A stretch of DNA of 64,000 nt from assembly GCF_001639145.1 (NCBI RefSeq), contig NZ_LROY01000002.1, positions 2,264,501 through 2,328,500 of the forward strand. The letters run 5' to 3'. Both the position numbers and the translations under genes were made by a program. Every line of letters starts with the position of its first letter. The stretch's first letter is position 1. Shown piece after piece: positions 27,556 through 35,917 of the stretch. This DNA is from Microbulbifer sp. Q7 (GTDB taxonomy: Bacteria > Pseudomonadota > Gammaproteobacteria > Pseudomonadales > Cellvibrionaceae). The notes beneath the pieces are model-generated. The model was not told where the DNA came from. It saw only the letters and a list, made by a program, of their open reading frames with translations, and ran no database searches.

Positions 27556-28629
27556 GTGAGCAGCCTGCAAGCCGAAAAGCCTAACCTGAAACTCCTATAC
27601 CTGCGCCTCACCGACAGCGCGCCGCTTATCATTGCCCGCGAACTGGGCCTGTTTGAACGCTATGGCCTGAAGGTCGAGCTGCAGCGGGAAACCTCCTGGG
27701 CTACATTGCGCGACAAATTGATCGGTGGTGCCGCCGATGCCGCCGCCATGCTGGCACCGATGCCACTGACCCTGAAACAGACCCTGCCGAACTGCGAGGA
27801 AGAGCTGCTCAGTGGCCTGATCCTGAGCTGTAACGGCAATGGCATTACCCTCTCGAAAACCCTTTACGATCGTCTTCAACCGGCAACCGATGACGCTGCG
27901 GGCACCGGCGCCGCACTCAGCGCGTTCATCCGCGCTCGCGCCGAAAGCGAAACCCCACTGACCTTTGCCAGCGTCTACCCCTTTTCCAGCCACACCCTGC
28001 AACTGCGCCATTGGCTGAGCAGCGCCGGCATCAACCCGGATACCGACGTACGCCTGCTGGTTCTGCCACCGGAACAGATGGTGGATCATTTGCGCCGCGG
28101 CGATATCGACGGTTTCTGTGTAGGTGAACCCTGGAACACCATCGCCGTGCAGGAGGGTATCGGCGTGATTGCCACACCGAACAATGCCATGATGCCGGCG
28201 ATGCCGGAAAAGGTGCTGGCGGTTACCCGCAGCTGGCACCAAACCAACCCGGCCACACATCTCGCGCTGCGCGCGGCGCTACTGGAAGCCTGCGGCTGGT
28301 TGAGCGATCGCAGCCAGCGCCGCGATGCCGTGGGTATCCTGGCACGACCTGAGTACCTGGATCTGCCGGAGGAAACTATCGCCCTGTCGCTGAACGACCA
28401 ACTACTGCGTCGGCAGGATCGCGTACCCACGGAAAACACCGGCTGGCACCTCTTCGCCCACCCCCAGTCCGACCACGGACGCCCTACCGACAAGAAAGCG
28501 CGCGAATTGCTAATCCTGTGCAATGACATTGCCCCGGTCGACACCGATACCACACAACTATTTCAGGCAGATCTGTACCAGCAGACCCTGGACTTCATTC
28601 GACACCGCCACATCCGTGTCGCCACTTAG
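27556..28629 (+). CDS. nasS: Nitrate sensor NasS (NrtA-like, cytosolic)
   Basis: 357 aa homologue of the nitrate-binding proteins NrtA/NasF but with no signal peptide, as expected for the cytosolic sensor NasS. Visible features include PNLKLLYLRLTDSAPLIIARELGLFERYGLKVEL, ETSWATLRDKLIGGAADAAAMLAPMPL, the mid-protein FASVYPFSSHTLQLRHWL and GDIDGFCVGEPWNT, all typical of this family. It follows nasT by 75 nt. The nasT-nasS order is the reverse of the commoner nasS-nasT. Without nitrate it should hold NasT inactive. Confidence 0.92.
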   Translation: MSSLQAEKPNLKLLYLRLTDSAPLIIARELGLFERYGLKVELQRETSWATLRDKLIGGAADAAAMLAPMPLTLKQTLPNCEEELLSGLILSCNGNGITLSKTLYDRLQPATDDAAGTGAALSAFIRARAESETPLTFASVYPFSSHTLQLRHWLSSAGINPDTDVRLLVLPPEQMVDHLRRGDIDGFCVGEPWNTIAVQEGIGVIATPNNAMMPAMPEKVLAVTRSWHQTNPATHLALRAALLEACGWLSDRSQRRDAVGILARPEYLDLPEETIALSLNDQLLRRQDRVPTENTGWHLFAHPQSDHGRPTDKKARELLILCNDIAPVDTDTTQLFQADLYQQTLDFIRHRHIRVAT

Positions 28630-28867
28630 GCATACAGGGCTGCGGGAGCGTTAACCAGCCCCTCGCGCACGCACGCCTCCGGTGCACTCCCGCCCACCGG
28701 AGGCCCAAAACACCCCAAAACGGGGCGCCAGAAAAGTCCGCTGCACCATCACCGTGGCCGATCAGCGCCCTTCCGATTCCCCTCAGCACCACTTCTTCAG
28801 CGCGATGCGCCAAAGTTTTGCGCTGCCACGCACCAGAATTGAATCCATGCACGAATATCAGGCAGGG

Positions 28868-28883
28868 TGGCACAAATATTGAA
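28868..28883 (+). promoter_or_regulatory. Sigma-54-type promoter of narK
   Basis: TGGCAC (28868-28873), 5-base spacer, TTGAA (28879-28883) matches the -24/-12 pattern TGGCAC-N5-TTGCW except for the C of the -12 element. Transcription would begin near 28894, just ahead of the leader hairpins. The same arrangement recurs before nirB. It implies nitrogen control through an NtrC-type activator, which is not in the window. Confidence 0.65.
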
Positions 28884-28892
28884 TTACTTACT

Positions 28893-28999
28893 GCAACACA
28901 GCGCGTGAGGTCAGCCCGGTTTACCCCGGGCTGCCATTGCGATACGGACAGCGAAGTCCACCGGCGGCAGCCAGGTTGCCCCGTGGGCTTTTTTTATGC
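28893..28999 (+). promoter_or_regulatory. NasT-responsive leader with ANTAR-type hairpins and terminator upstream of narK
   Basis: Starting at the predicted transcript 5' end, a small CAC/GTG hairpin (28897-28907) is followed by an 8-bp perfect hairpin CAGCCCGG / CCGGGCTG with loop TTTACC (28912-28933). Next comes GGAC-AGCGAA-GTCC (28946-28959), a hexaloop with A at position 1 and G at position 4, the ANTAR recognition pattern. A terminator (GCCC/GGGC then seven T, about 28978-28996) follows, and narK starts about 70 nt later. This is the expected layout for NasT antitermination; pairing was judged by eye. Confidence 0.75.
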
Positions 29000-29067
29000 C
29001 CGCAATTTGGGACGGTTGCCACGATGACGACAGGCTGACTCAGAACATCGACTAACGGGATAAAAGT

Positions 29068-30546
29068 ATGTCCAGCGATTCTTTAAATCTGTTTTCCTTT
29101 AAAGGAAAGATCCGGGTGCTACATCTGACCTGGATCGCGTTCTTTATTACGTTCTTTGCCTGGTTCAACCACGCACCACTGTTGATGTCGATCGCCGACA
29201 GCCTGTCACTCACCTCCGATCAGGTAAAGACTCTGCTGATTCTGAACGTGGGGCTGACCATCCCGGCGCGGGTCATCATCGGTATGCTGACCGATAAATA
29301 CGGGCCGCGTCTGACCTACTCCCTGCTGCTGGCCATCGGCAGTATCCCCTGCTTTATCTTCGCACTGGCAGACAGCTTTGCCGCCGCCGCCATTGGCCGC
29401 TTCCTGCTGGGCTTTATCGGTGCAGGCTTTGTTATTGGTATCCGCATGGTGTCCGAGTGGTTTCCGGCCAAACAACTGGGTGCGGCAGAAGGCATTTACG
29501 GCGGCTGGGGCAACTTTGGTTCCGCGGCCGCGGCCATGAGCCTGCCGACCATCGCACTATTGTTTGGTGGCGACACTCCAGGACAAGAGGGCTGGCGTTA
29601 TGCCATCGGTCTCACCGGTGTGATTGCGCTGGTATACAGTGTGATCTACTACCGCTCAGTAACCGACACCCCCAAGGGCGGAACCTATTTCAAACCGAAG
29701 AAGATCGGCGGCATGGAAGTGTCCAGCCCTTCGGACTTCGTGCTGCTGCTGATCATGAAAGTGCCGATGTACGCAGCACTGGCGCTACTCACCTGGAAGC
29801 TCTCTCCACATGGAGTCGGCATTCTGGCGCAGCCGGTGGCGGTTGTAATTTATGTGGCACTGGCAGCACTGTATGTGTTTGATGCGAAGAAGTGTTACGA
29901 CATCAATAAAGAGCTCTTCGTGCAGCTGCCGGAGCCGATTCACCGCTACAAGTTCAAGCAGGTGGCGGTTTTGAACATTCTGTACTTCGCGACCTTTGGC
30001 TCTGAACTTGCGGTAATTTCGATGTTACCGCTATTTTTCTCGGAGACCTTTACTCTGGATCCGGTGAAGGCGGGCCTGCTGGCTTCGGCTTATGCGTTTA
30101 TGAACCTGATGTCTCGCCCGGCGGGCGGCCTGATCAGCGACCGGTTCGGGCGCAAGAGCACGTTGCTGATCCTGACAGCTGGTCTGGCGCTGGGTTACCT
30201 GACCATGAGCATGATCGATAGCGAGTGGCCGCTGTATCTGGCGGTGGCTGCGGCGATGGCATGCTCGTTCTTCGTGCAGTCGGGTGAGGGCGCGGTGTTT
30301 GCGGTGGTACCGCTGATCAAGCGTCGCCTGACCGGGCAGATTGCGGGAATGACCGGGGCTTACGGCAATGTAGGCGCGGTGTTTTACCTCACGGTATTGA
30401 GCATGGTTTCGTACGAGACCTTCTTCTTGGTAATTGCCGGCACTGCGGTACTCGGCTTTGTCACACTGTTGTTCCTGGAGGAGCCGGAAGGTCAGATGGC
30501 AGAGGTCATGCCGGATGGTAGTGTTTCTCTGATTGACGTTGCTTAA
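29068..30546 (+). CDS. narK: Nitrate/nitrite MFS transporter
   Basis: 492 aa inner-membrane protein of the major facilitator superfamily, nitrate/nitrite porter family, with about 12 predicted helices. Typical features are the N-terminal [17 protein letters not shown], the conserved [10 protein letters not shown] loop after helix 2, the nitrate signature region [19 protein letters not shown], and [14 protein letters not shown] second set, [11 protein letters not shown] and [14 protein letters not shown], lies in the C-terminal half. It is the first gene after the NasT leader and supplies nitrate to NasA. In assimilatory clusters this gene may also be called nasA. Confidence 0.92.
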   Translation: MSSDSLNLFSFKGKIRVLHLTWIAFFITFFAWFNHAPLLMSIADSLSLTSDQVKTLLILNVGLTIPARVIIGMLTDKYGPRLTYSLLLAIGSIPCFIFALADSFAAAAIGRFLLGFIGAGFVIGIRMVSEWFPAKQLGAAEGIYGGWGNFGSAAAAMSLPTIALLFGGDTPGQEGWRYAIGLTGVIALVYSVIYYRSVTDTPKGGTYFKPKKIGGMEVSSPSDFVLLLIMKVPMYAALALLTWKLSPHGVGILAQPVAVVIYVALAALYVFDAKKCYDINKELFVQLPEPIHRYKFKQVAVLNILYFATFGSELAVISMLPLFFSETFTLDPVKAGLLASAYAFMNLMSRPAGGLISDRFGRKSTLLILTAGLALGYLTMSMIDSEWPLYLAVAAAMACSFFVQSGEGAVFAVVPLIKRRLTGQIAGMTGAYGNVGAVFYLTVLSMVSYETFFLVIAGTAVLGFVTLLFLEEPEGQMAEVMPDGSVSLIDVA

Positions 30547-30615
30547 TTTAAATTCCCGGGCAGCCGTTAACAGGTTCCCGGGCCCACTCCATCACTTACT
30601 ATTGCCGGCACCAAT

Positions 30616-32364
30616 TTGAACACCACCTGCGAAACCATCACTGTGCCCGATTCCGACCTACAGGCTTCCAATTCCGAAAACCTCGAGTTCGCGACGGCCA
30701 CTGAGTGCGGCCAGCGCGCTTACAACGACGACGCGGTTGCGGTCTACCGGGCCACAGGCAGTGATCGGCGTTACCGCGGTTCACTGGTGGCGATTGCGGA
30801 TGGCGTTGGCAGTGCCGAGGCCGGGGGTGCAGCGGCGCGGGCGGCGGTGAGCGGATTTATTTCCGACTATTACAGTACGCCGGACTCCTGGTCGGTGAAG
30901 CAGGCGGCTGCGCGGGTCTTGCATGCGCTCAATAGCTGGCTGTATCGCCAGAGCGGCGGTGCCGATGAGGTGCAGCGGGGCTGGCTGACGACCTTTTCGG
31001 CGGTGGTGCTGAAGGGAGCCACGGCGCATCTGATCCATATTGGCGACTCGCGTATTTACCGGTTGCGGGATGGCAAGCTGGAGTGCCTGACACAGGATCA
31101 CAGTCGCACCCTGGGACCGGGGCGGACGTTCTTAAGCCGGGCGCTGGGCATGGATGCGCATATCGAGGTGGATTACCGGCAGGAGTCGCTGGAACCGGCC
31201 GACCTGTTTTGTGTGACGACGGATGGAATTCACGACTTCTTGCCCCACAGGCAGTTCGCCCATCTGCTCACTGAACATCAACTACAAGCGGCGCAGCCAT
31301 TGCTGGCGGCTGCGCTGGATAACGGTAGCGAGGACAATCTGAGCCTGGCGTTGTGCCGGGTGAATGTCGTGGACTCACTGGAGGCGGAGGATGTGATACT
31401 GGCGACGAGCCAGCTGCCCTTTCCGCCACCGTTGCAGCCGGGCAACAAGATCGACGGCTACGAGGTACTGCAGGAGCTGCATGCGAGCAGCCGCAGCTAT
31501 TTGTACCTGGTGCGGGATATGACATCCCACGCGCTGCGCGCTTTGAAAGCACCGTCAGAAAACTTTAGTGATGACCCAGCCTATATAGAGCGGTTCATTG
31601 CTGAGGAATGGACTGGGCGCCGGCTCGAGCACCCGGCCATTGTAAAGGTGTTTCCGCCACGCAAGGAACGCAAGTTCCTCTATCACGTCCTGGAGTATGT
31701 AGATGGACAGAATCTGCGGCAGTGGATGCAGCTGAACCCGGAGCCACCACTGGATCACGTACGTAACCTGATTGAGCAATTGGTGAGCGCACTGCGCCGT
31801 CTGCAGCGGCTGGAGATCGTGCACGGGGACCTGAAGCCAGAAAATATCATGTTGGATTCTTCCGGCCGCCTGAAGCTAATCGACCTGGGCGGCGCCAATG
31901 CGGCTGGCTTGGAGGAATTATTGCGCTACCAAGGCAGCGCGCCACCGGGCAGCAAAAATTACTGTGCACCGGAATATTTCTGTGGGGATGCGGCCAGCCA
32001 CCGATCGGATATTTTTTCTCTCGGGGTCATTGCCTATGAGCTACTGACCGGTCATTACCCCTATAAGGAACGTTTCGGCAGCAGTCACTATCAATTGAAG
32101 AGTTACGCCAGCCTGAAGTATCTGAGTGCGCGCAAGCACCGGAATGATATTCCAGACTGGATCGACGGCGCCCTGCGCCGTGCCTGCGCACCCGACCCCA
32201 AAACACGCTACCCGGCGCTGTCCGAGTTCGTACACGATCTCCGCACGCCGAACAAGCGCTTCAATACCGCCGACAAGCCGCCACTAATGGAGCGCAATCC
32301 ATTGCTGTTCTGGCAAATTGTCGCCGCGCTGGCGATTTTTTCGCATCTTTTATATTTCCTGTAG
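30616..32364 (+). CDS. Fused PP2C-type phosphatase and Ser/Thr protein kinase
   Basis: 582 aa. Residues of about 15-245 form a PP2C-like phosphatase: AYNDDAV, VAIADGVGSAEAGG, IGDSRIYRL, TTDGIHDFL and GSEDNLSLAL give the metal-binding Asp residues. Residues of about 265-540 form a protein kinase: the glycine loop is poor (LHASSRSYLYLV), the VAVK-like Lys is in ALRALKAP, the catalytic loop is HGDLKPENIM, the DFG equivalent is DLGG, and an APE-like CAPEYF is present. A single C-terminal helix (LLFWQIVAALAIFSHLLYFL) anchors it. Such fusions recur between narK and nirB in assimilation clusters; their target is unknown. The start is a TTG at 30616 without a ribosome site, so a GTG at 30643 is possible. 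Confidence 0.88.
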   Translation: MNTTCETITVPDSDLQASNSENLEFATATECGQRAYNDDAVAVYRATGSDRRYRGSLVAIADGVGSAEAGGAAARAAVSGFISDYYSTPDSWSVKQAAARVLHALNSWLYRQSGGADEVQRGWLTTFSAVVLKGATAHLIHIGDSRIYRLRDGKLECLTQDHSRTLGPGRTFLSRALGMDAHIEVDYRQESLEPADLFCVTTDGIHDFLPHRQFAHLLTEHQLQAAQPLLAAALDNGSEDNLSLALCRVNVVDSLEAEDVILATSQLPFPPPLQPGNKIDGYEVLQELHASSRSYLYLVRDMTSHALRALKAPSENFSDDPAYIERFIAEEWTGRRLEHPAIVKVFPPRKERKFLYHVLEYVDGQNLRQWMQLNPEPPLDHVRNLIEQLVSALRRLQRLEIVHGDLKPENIMLDSSGRLKLIDLGGANAAGLEELLRYQGSAPPGSKNYCAPEYFCGDAASHRSDIFSLGVIAYELLTGHYPYKERFGSSHYQLKSYASLKYLSARKHRNDIPDWIDGALRRACAPDPKTRYPALSEFVHDLRTPNKRFNTADKPPLMERNPLLFWQIVAALAIFSHLLYFL

Positions 32365-32545
32365 GCGCCATATAAAAAACCTTAAGCAACGCAGCGCTTT
32401 ATTCAGGCAACTTGTCCGCCCCAGAGCCACGTAATACCTGTCGCTACATCACAGGAGCCTGCATCACAGAAATCCCGCCCGCACTTCTTTGAGGCAAAAC
32501 CCCATCTGACGCACCACTTTATTGCAGCTCATATGCCCTGGTCAT

Positions 32546-32587
32546 CGCCAAACCGCATCAACACTGTGGATGTGCGGGTTTTTGGCG
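32546..32587. terminator. Hairpin terminator upstream of the nirB promoter
   Basis: Outer arms CGCCAAA / TTTGGCG enclose CCGC...GCGG and ATC...GAT pairs, followed by GGTTTTTGG on the plus strand. It probably ends transcription from the narK-kinase operon before the separate nirB promoter, though it is 180 nt after the kinase stop. Confidence 0.55.
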
Positions 32588-32598
32588 GCGGAAGAAAT

Positions 32599-32614
32599 TG
32601 GCACAGAGATTGAA
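32599..32614 (+). promoter_or_regulatory. Sigma-54-type promoter of nirB
   Basis: TGGCAC (32599-32604), 5-base spacer AGAGA, TTGAA (32610-32614): the same -24/-12 elements and spacing as upstream of narK. Transcription would begin near 32626. Two independent occurrences in front of co-functional genes raise confidence that both are real. Confidence 0.7.
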
Positions 32615-32625
32615 TACCAATAGTC

Positions 32626-32766
32626 ACAATCCGAAATTCTTTTAGCAAGGCAACGGCGCCTACCACTCTTCGACAGAAGAGGGGACGCCCGTGAGCCTCT
32701 CGCGCCCCAGGCCCTCCCCCAGCGCTTCACTTCTGTCGAACGATTCAGGCACAAACGGCAGAGATT
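32626..32766 (+). promoter_or_regulatory. Structured leader of nirB with a possible ANTAR hairpin
   Basis: AGGC-AACGGC-GCCT (32648-32661) is a 4-bp stem with a hexaloop having A at position 1 and G at position 4, the ANTAR pattern. It is followed by CTCTTC/GAAGAG, and by a long-range perfect 11-bp pairing TTCGACAGAAG with CTTCTGTCGAA further downstream. No T-run terminator is visible inside the leader, so the mechanism may differ from the narK leader. Confidence 0.5.
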
Positions 32767-35313
32767 ATGGTTAAGCAAAAAATCGTCGTCATCGGCAACG
32801 GCATGGTGGGTCACCACTTCCTGGAACAACTGGCAAACCGTCCCGAACGGGAACTGTTTGACGTACTCGTTTTCTGCGCCGAACCCCGTCCCGCCTACGA
32901 CCGGGTTCACCTCTCCGAGTACTTCGGCGGTCGCACCGCCGACGACCTGGCCATGGGCAAGGTGGAGCAGTACCGCGAATGGGGCTACGATCTGCGCCTG
33001 AACGATGCAGCCGTCAGCATCGATCGCGAAAATAAAATCGTGACTTCCGCTAGCGGTGCTTCCGCAGCGTACGACCACCTGGTTCTGGCCACCGGCTCCT
33101 ACCCCTTTGTGCCGCCAATTCCCGGCCACAAGCATGACAAGTGCTTCGTTTACCGTACCATTGAAGACCTCGACAACATCCAGGCCGCCGCCAAAGACGG
33201 CAAGGTGGGCGTGGTTGTGGGCGGTGGCCTGCTGGGTCTGGAAGCGGCCAACGCACTCAAGCAGCTGGGTTTGGAAGCCCACGTGGTGGAGTTCGCCCCG
33301 GGCCTGATGTCCGTGCAGCTGGACGAAGGCGGCTCCAAACTGCTGCGCGAAAAGATCCAGGCGCTGGGCGTAACCGTCCACACCAGCACCGCCACGGAGC
33401 TGATTGAAGAGGTCGATGGCGGCCGTCTGCGCATGACCTTTCAAGACAAAGGCGAGAGTAAAGGCGACAAGTCCCTGGATACCGACCTGATCGTATTCTC
33501 TGCCGGCATCCGCCCGGAAGATAGCCTGGCGAAGTCCGCCGGTATCGAACTGGGTGAGCGCGGCGGTATCGTGGTCGACAACCACTGCCGCACATCCGAT
33601 AAGAACATTTACGCCATCGGTGAGTGTGCCCTGTTCAATAACTTTATCTTCGGTCTGGTAGCGCCCGGCTACACCATGGCACGCACCGCTGTTTCCCTGC
33701 TGTGTGGGGAGGCGGCGGAGTTCAACGGTGCGGACATGAGCACCAAGCTGAAACTATTGGGCGTGGAAGTAGGCTCCATTGGCGACGCCCATGGCCGTGC
33801 GGAAGGCTCCGCGGCGATCACCTTCGTGGACGAGCAGACCGGCGTGTACAAGCGGATGATTACCGACCGCGAAGGCAAGAAACTGCGCGGTGCCGTACTG
33901 GTGGGCGACACCGGTGATTACGACACCCTGCTGCAATATCACCTGAACGATATGGACCTGCCGGAGCACCCGGAGCAATTGATCCTGCCGGCTCTGGACG
34001 GCGCAGCACCGGCACTGGGTGCCGATGCACTGCCAGACACCGCCACCATCTGCTCCTGTCACAACGTGAGCAAGGGCGATATTGTCGGCGCGGTTCAGGG
34101 TGGTTGCTGCTCTTTGGGCGAGGTCAAGGACTGCACCAAGGCATCCACCGGCTGTGGCGGCTGTGCGGCGCTGCTGAAAAATGTAGTGGATACAGAACTC
34201 GCTGCGCTGGGTGTGGAAGTCAATAACGATCTGTGCCCACATTTCCCTTACACCCGCCAGGAAATTTTCCATATGGTGCAGGTGGAGGAAATTAAAACCT
34301 TTGACGAGCTGCTGCACAGGCATGGCACCGGCAAGGGCTGTGAAATCTGTAAGCCGACGGCGGCATCCATCTTTGCCTCCCTGTGGAATGAACATATCCA
34401 TAACAAGCCCCACGTTGGCCTGCAGGATACCAACGATACGTTCATGGCGAATATGCAGAAAAACGGCACCTATTCCGTGGTACCGCGTATTGCCGGTGGT
34501 GAAATCACCCCGGACAAGCTGATTGTTCTCGGGCAGGTGGCGAAGAAGTATGACCTGTACACCAAGATCACCGGCGGCCAGCGGATCGACCTGTTCGGCG
34601 CACGCTTGGAGGAACTGCCGGAGATCTGGCGCGAGCTGACCGATGCGGGCTTTGAGACGGGCCACGCTTACGGAAAGTCTTTGCGTACGGTGAAGTCCTG
34701 TGTCGGCAGTACCTGGTGTCGCTTCGGGGTGCAGGACAGTGTGGGCATGGCGCTCACCGTGGAGAACCGCTACAAGGGCCTGCGTTCGCCACACAAGATC
34801 AAGATGGCGGTTTCCGGTTGTACCCGTGAGTGTGCAGAGGCACAAAGTAAAGATATTGGGGTGATCGCGACGGAAAACGGCTGGAACCTGTACGTTTGTG
34901 GCAACGGCGGTATGCGTCCGCGCCATGCGGACCTGTTTGCTACAGATCTGGACGATGTGACTCTGATTAAATATATCGATCGGGTGTTGATGTTCTATGT
35001 GCGCACGGCCGACAAGCTGCAGCGTACTTCGGTGTGGATGGAGAACCTGGAAGGGGGTCTGGATTACCTGCGTGAGGTAGTCATCGAAGACAAGCTGGGT
35101 ATCTGCGAAGAACTGGAACGCCAGATGGGCAATGTGGTTGGCACCTACCAGTGTGAATGGAAAACCGCGATCAACGACCCGGAGATGCTGAAGCGCTTCC
35201 GCCAGTTTGTGAACACCGACGAGAAAGACGAGAAGATCGTGTTCGTGGAAGAGCGCAAGCAACGTCGCCCGGCCACTGAAGAAGAAATCGTCAAGATTGC
35301 TGAGCCGGCTTAG
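32767..35313 (+). CDS. nirB: Assimilatory nitrite reductase [NAD(P)H], large subunit
   Basis: 848 aa cytosolic enzyme reducing nitrite to ammonium. The N-terminal FAD/NAD(P)H module shows VVIGNGMVGHHFLEQL and VGVVVGGGLLGLEAANAL. A BFD-like [2Fe-2S] segment has CSCHNVSKGDI and CGGCAALL (about residues 430-470). The C-terminal nitrite/sulfite reductase half carries TVKSCVGSTWCRFG and AVSGCTRECAEAQ, the four Cys for the 4Fe-4S cluster and siroheme. Length is normal. A palindromic repeat element sits between this gene and nirD, lengthening the usually short gap. Confidence 0.97.
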   Translation: MVKQKIVVIGNGMVGHHFLEQLANRPERELFDVLVFCAEPRPAYDRVHLSEYFGGRTADDLAMGKVEQYREWGYDLRLNDAAVSIDRENKIVTSASGASAAYDHLVLATGSYPFVPPIPGHKHDKCFVYRTIEDLDNIQAAAKDGKVGVVVGGGLLGLEAANALKQLGLEAHVVEFAPGLMSVQLDEGGSKLLREKIQALGVTVHTSTATELIEEVDGGRLRMTFQDKGESKGDKSLDTDLIVFSAGIRPEDSLAKSAGIELGERGGIVVDNHCRTSDKNIYAIGECALFNNFIFGLVAPGYTMARTAVSLLCGEAAEFNGADMSTKLKLLGVEVGSIGDAHGRAEGSAAITFVDEQTGVYKRMITDREGKKLRGAVLVGDTGDYDTLLQYHLNDMDLPEHPEQLILPALDGAAPALGADALPDTATICSCHNVSKGDIVGAVQGGCCSLGEVKDCTKASTGCGGCAALLKNVVDTELAALGVEVNNDLCPHFPYTRQEIFHMVQVEEIKTFDELLHRHGTGKGCEICKPTAASIFASLWNEHIHNKPHVGLQDTNDTFMANMQKNGTYSVVPRIAGGEITPDKLIVLGQVAKKYDLYTKITGGQRIDLFGARLEELPEIWRELTDAGFETGHAYGKSLRTVKSCVGSTWCRFGVQDSVGMALTVENRYKGLRSPHKIKMAVSGCTRECAEAQSKDIGVIATENGWNLYVCGNGGMRPRHADLFATDLDDVTLIKYIDRVLMFYVRTADKLQRTSVWMENLEGGLDYLREVVIEDKLGICEELERQMGNVVGTYQCEWKTAINDPEMLKRFRQFVNTDEKDEKIVFVEERKQRRPATEEEIVKIAEPA

Positions 35314-35334
35314 GGGCTTTTGTAGCCCGGTGGC

Positions 35335-35445
35335 GGTGGAGCACCGGGTGTAAAGTTTCAGGACCACTGTAAACCCATCCCTGGGCGTTGCGGCGCAAAC
35401 TTCCTGTTTGCGACGCTCCTGAAACTTTACACCCGGCACTCCACC
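35335..35445. repeat. Palindromic intergenic repeat element, copy 1
   Basis: About 111 bp with terminal arms pairing at 27 of 29 positions (GGTGGAGCACCGGGTGTAAA... with its inverse), interior ACCCATCCCTGGG and a small hairpin GCAAACTTCCTGTTTGC. Two related copies lie at 39981 and 40438. It is located between nirB and nirD and could form a long RNA hairpin affecting nirB mRNA stability or nirD expression. Confidence 0.85.
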
Positions 35446-35535
35446 TTCACATCTACCTTCTGCGTGTAGCGCGCTAATAGTGAGTTAATGATTTTTCACC
35501 ACCCTACTCTTTCCATTCCTAAGTGGAGAACCAGA

Positions 35536-35889
35536 ATGAGCGAAGTTGCCATAACCCGCGCCGAGTGGCTGCAAGTCTGCAAGCGATCAGATCTTGTAGC
35601 CAATTCCGGAGTATGCGCTCTTGTGGGCGGTCGTCAGATTGCCCTGTTTTTTTTACCCGACCAGGAACCCCAGCTGTACGCCATAGACAACTGGGACCCT
35701 ATTGCCAACGCCGGCGTTATCGGCCGCGGCTTGGTTGCGGAGATCAACGGTGACCTGACCGTGGCATCGCCGCTGTACAAGCAACACTACCGACTGACCG
35801 ACGGCCAGTGCCTGGAAGAGGAAGACATTCAGCTGGATACCTTTCCCATTGCCTTTGAAGGCGATGACGTGTTGATTCAGGTCGGTTAA
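35536..35889 (+). CDS. nirD: Nitrite reductase [NAD(P)H], small subunit
   Basis: 117 aa Rieske-like beta-sandwich partner of NirB. The sequence VCALVGGRQIALFFLPDQEPQLYAIDNWDPIANAGVIGRGLV follows the NirD pattern, in which the Rieske [2Fe-2S] ligands are absent (no Cys/His pairs), as is normal for this subunit. ATG 35536 has GGAG upstream; the frame is open 16 codons further. It lies 222 nt after nirB with a repeat element between, and 28 nt before nasA. Confidence 0.94.
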   Translation: MSEVAITRAEWLQVCKRSDLVANSGVCALVGGRQIALFFLPDQEPQLYAIDNWDPIANAGVIGRGLVAEINGDLTVASPLYKQHYRLTDGQCLEEEDIQLDTFPIAFEGDDVLIQVG

Positions 35890-35917
35890 TACAACGCACA
35901 TAAACAAGCAGTCGACG

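Larger units (their letters stand above)
32365..32766. other. nirB upstream region with hairpins
   Basis: About 400 bp without a coding sequence. It holds, in order, a hairpin with T-run at 32546-32587, a sigma-54-type site at 32599-32614, and a structured leader from about 32626 to the nirB start, each listed separately. The first 180 bp shows nothing I can name. Confidence 0.5.
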
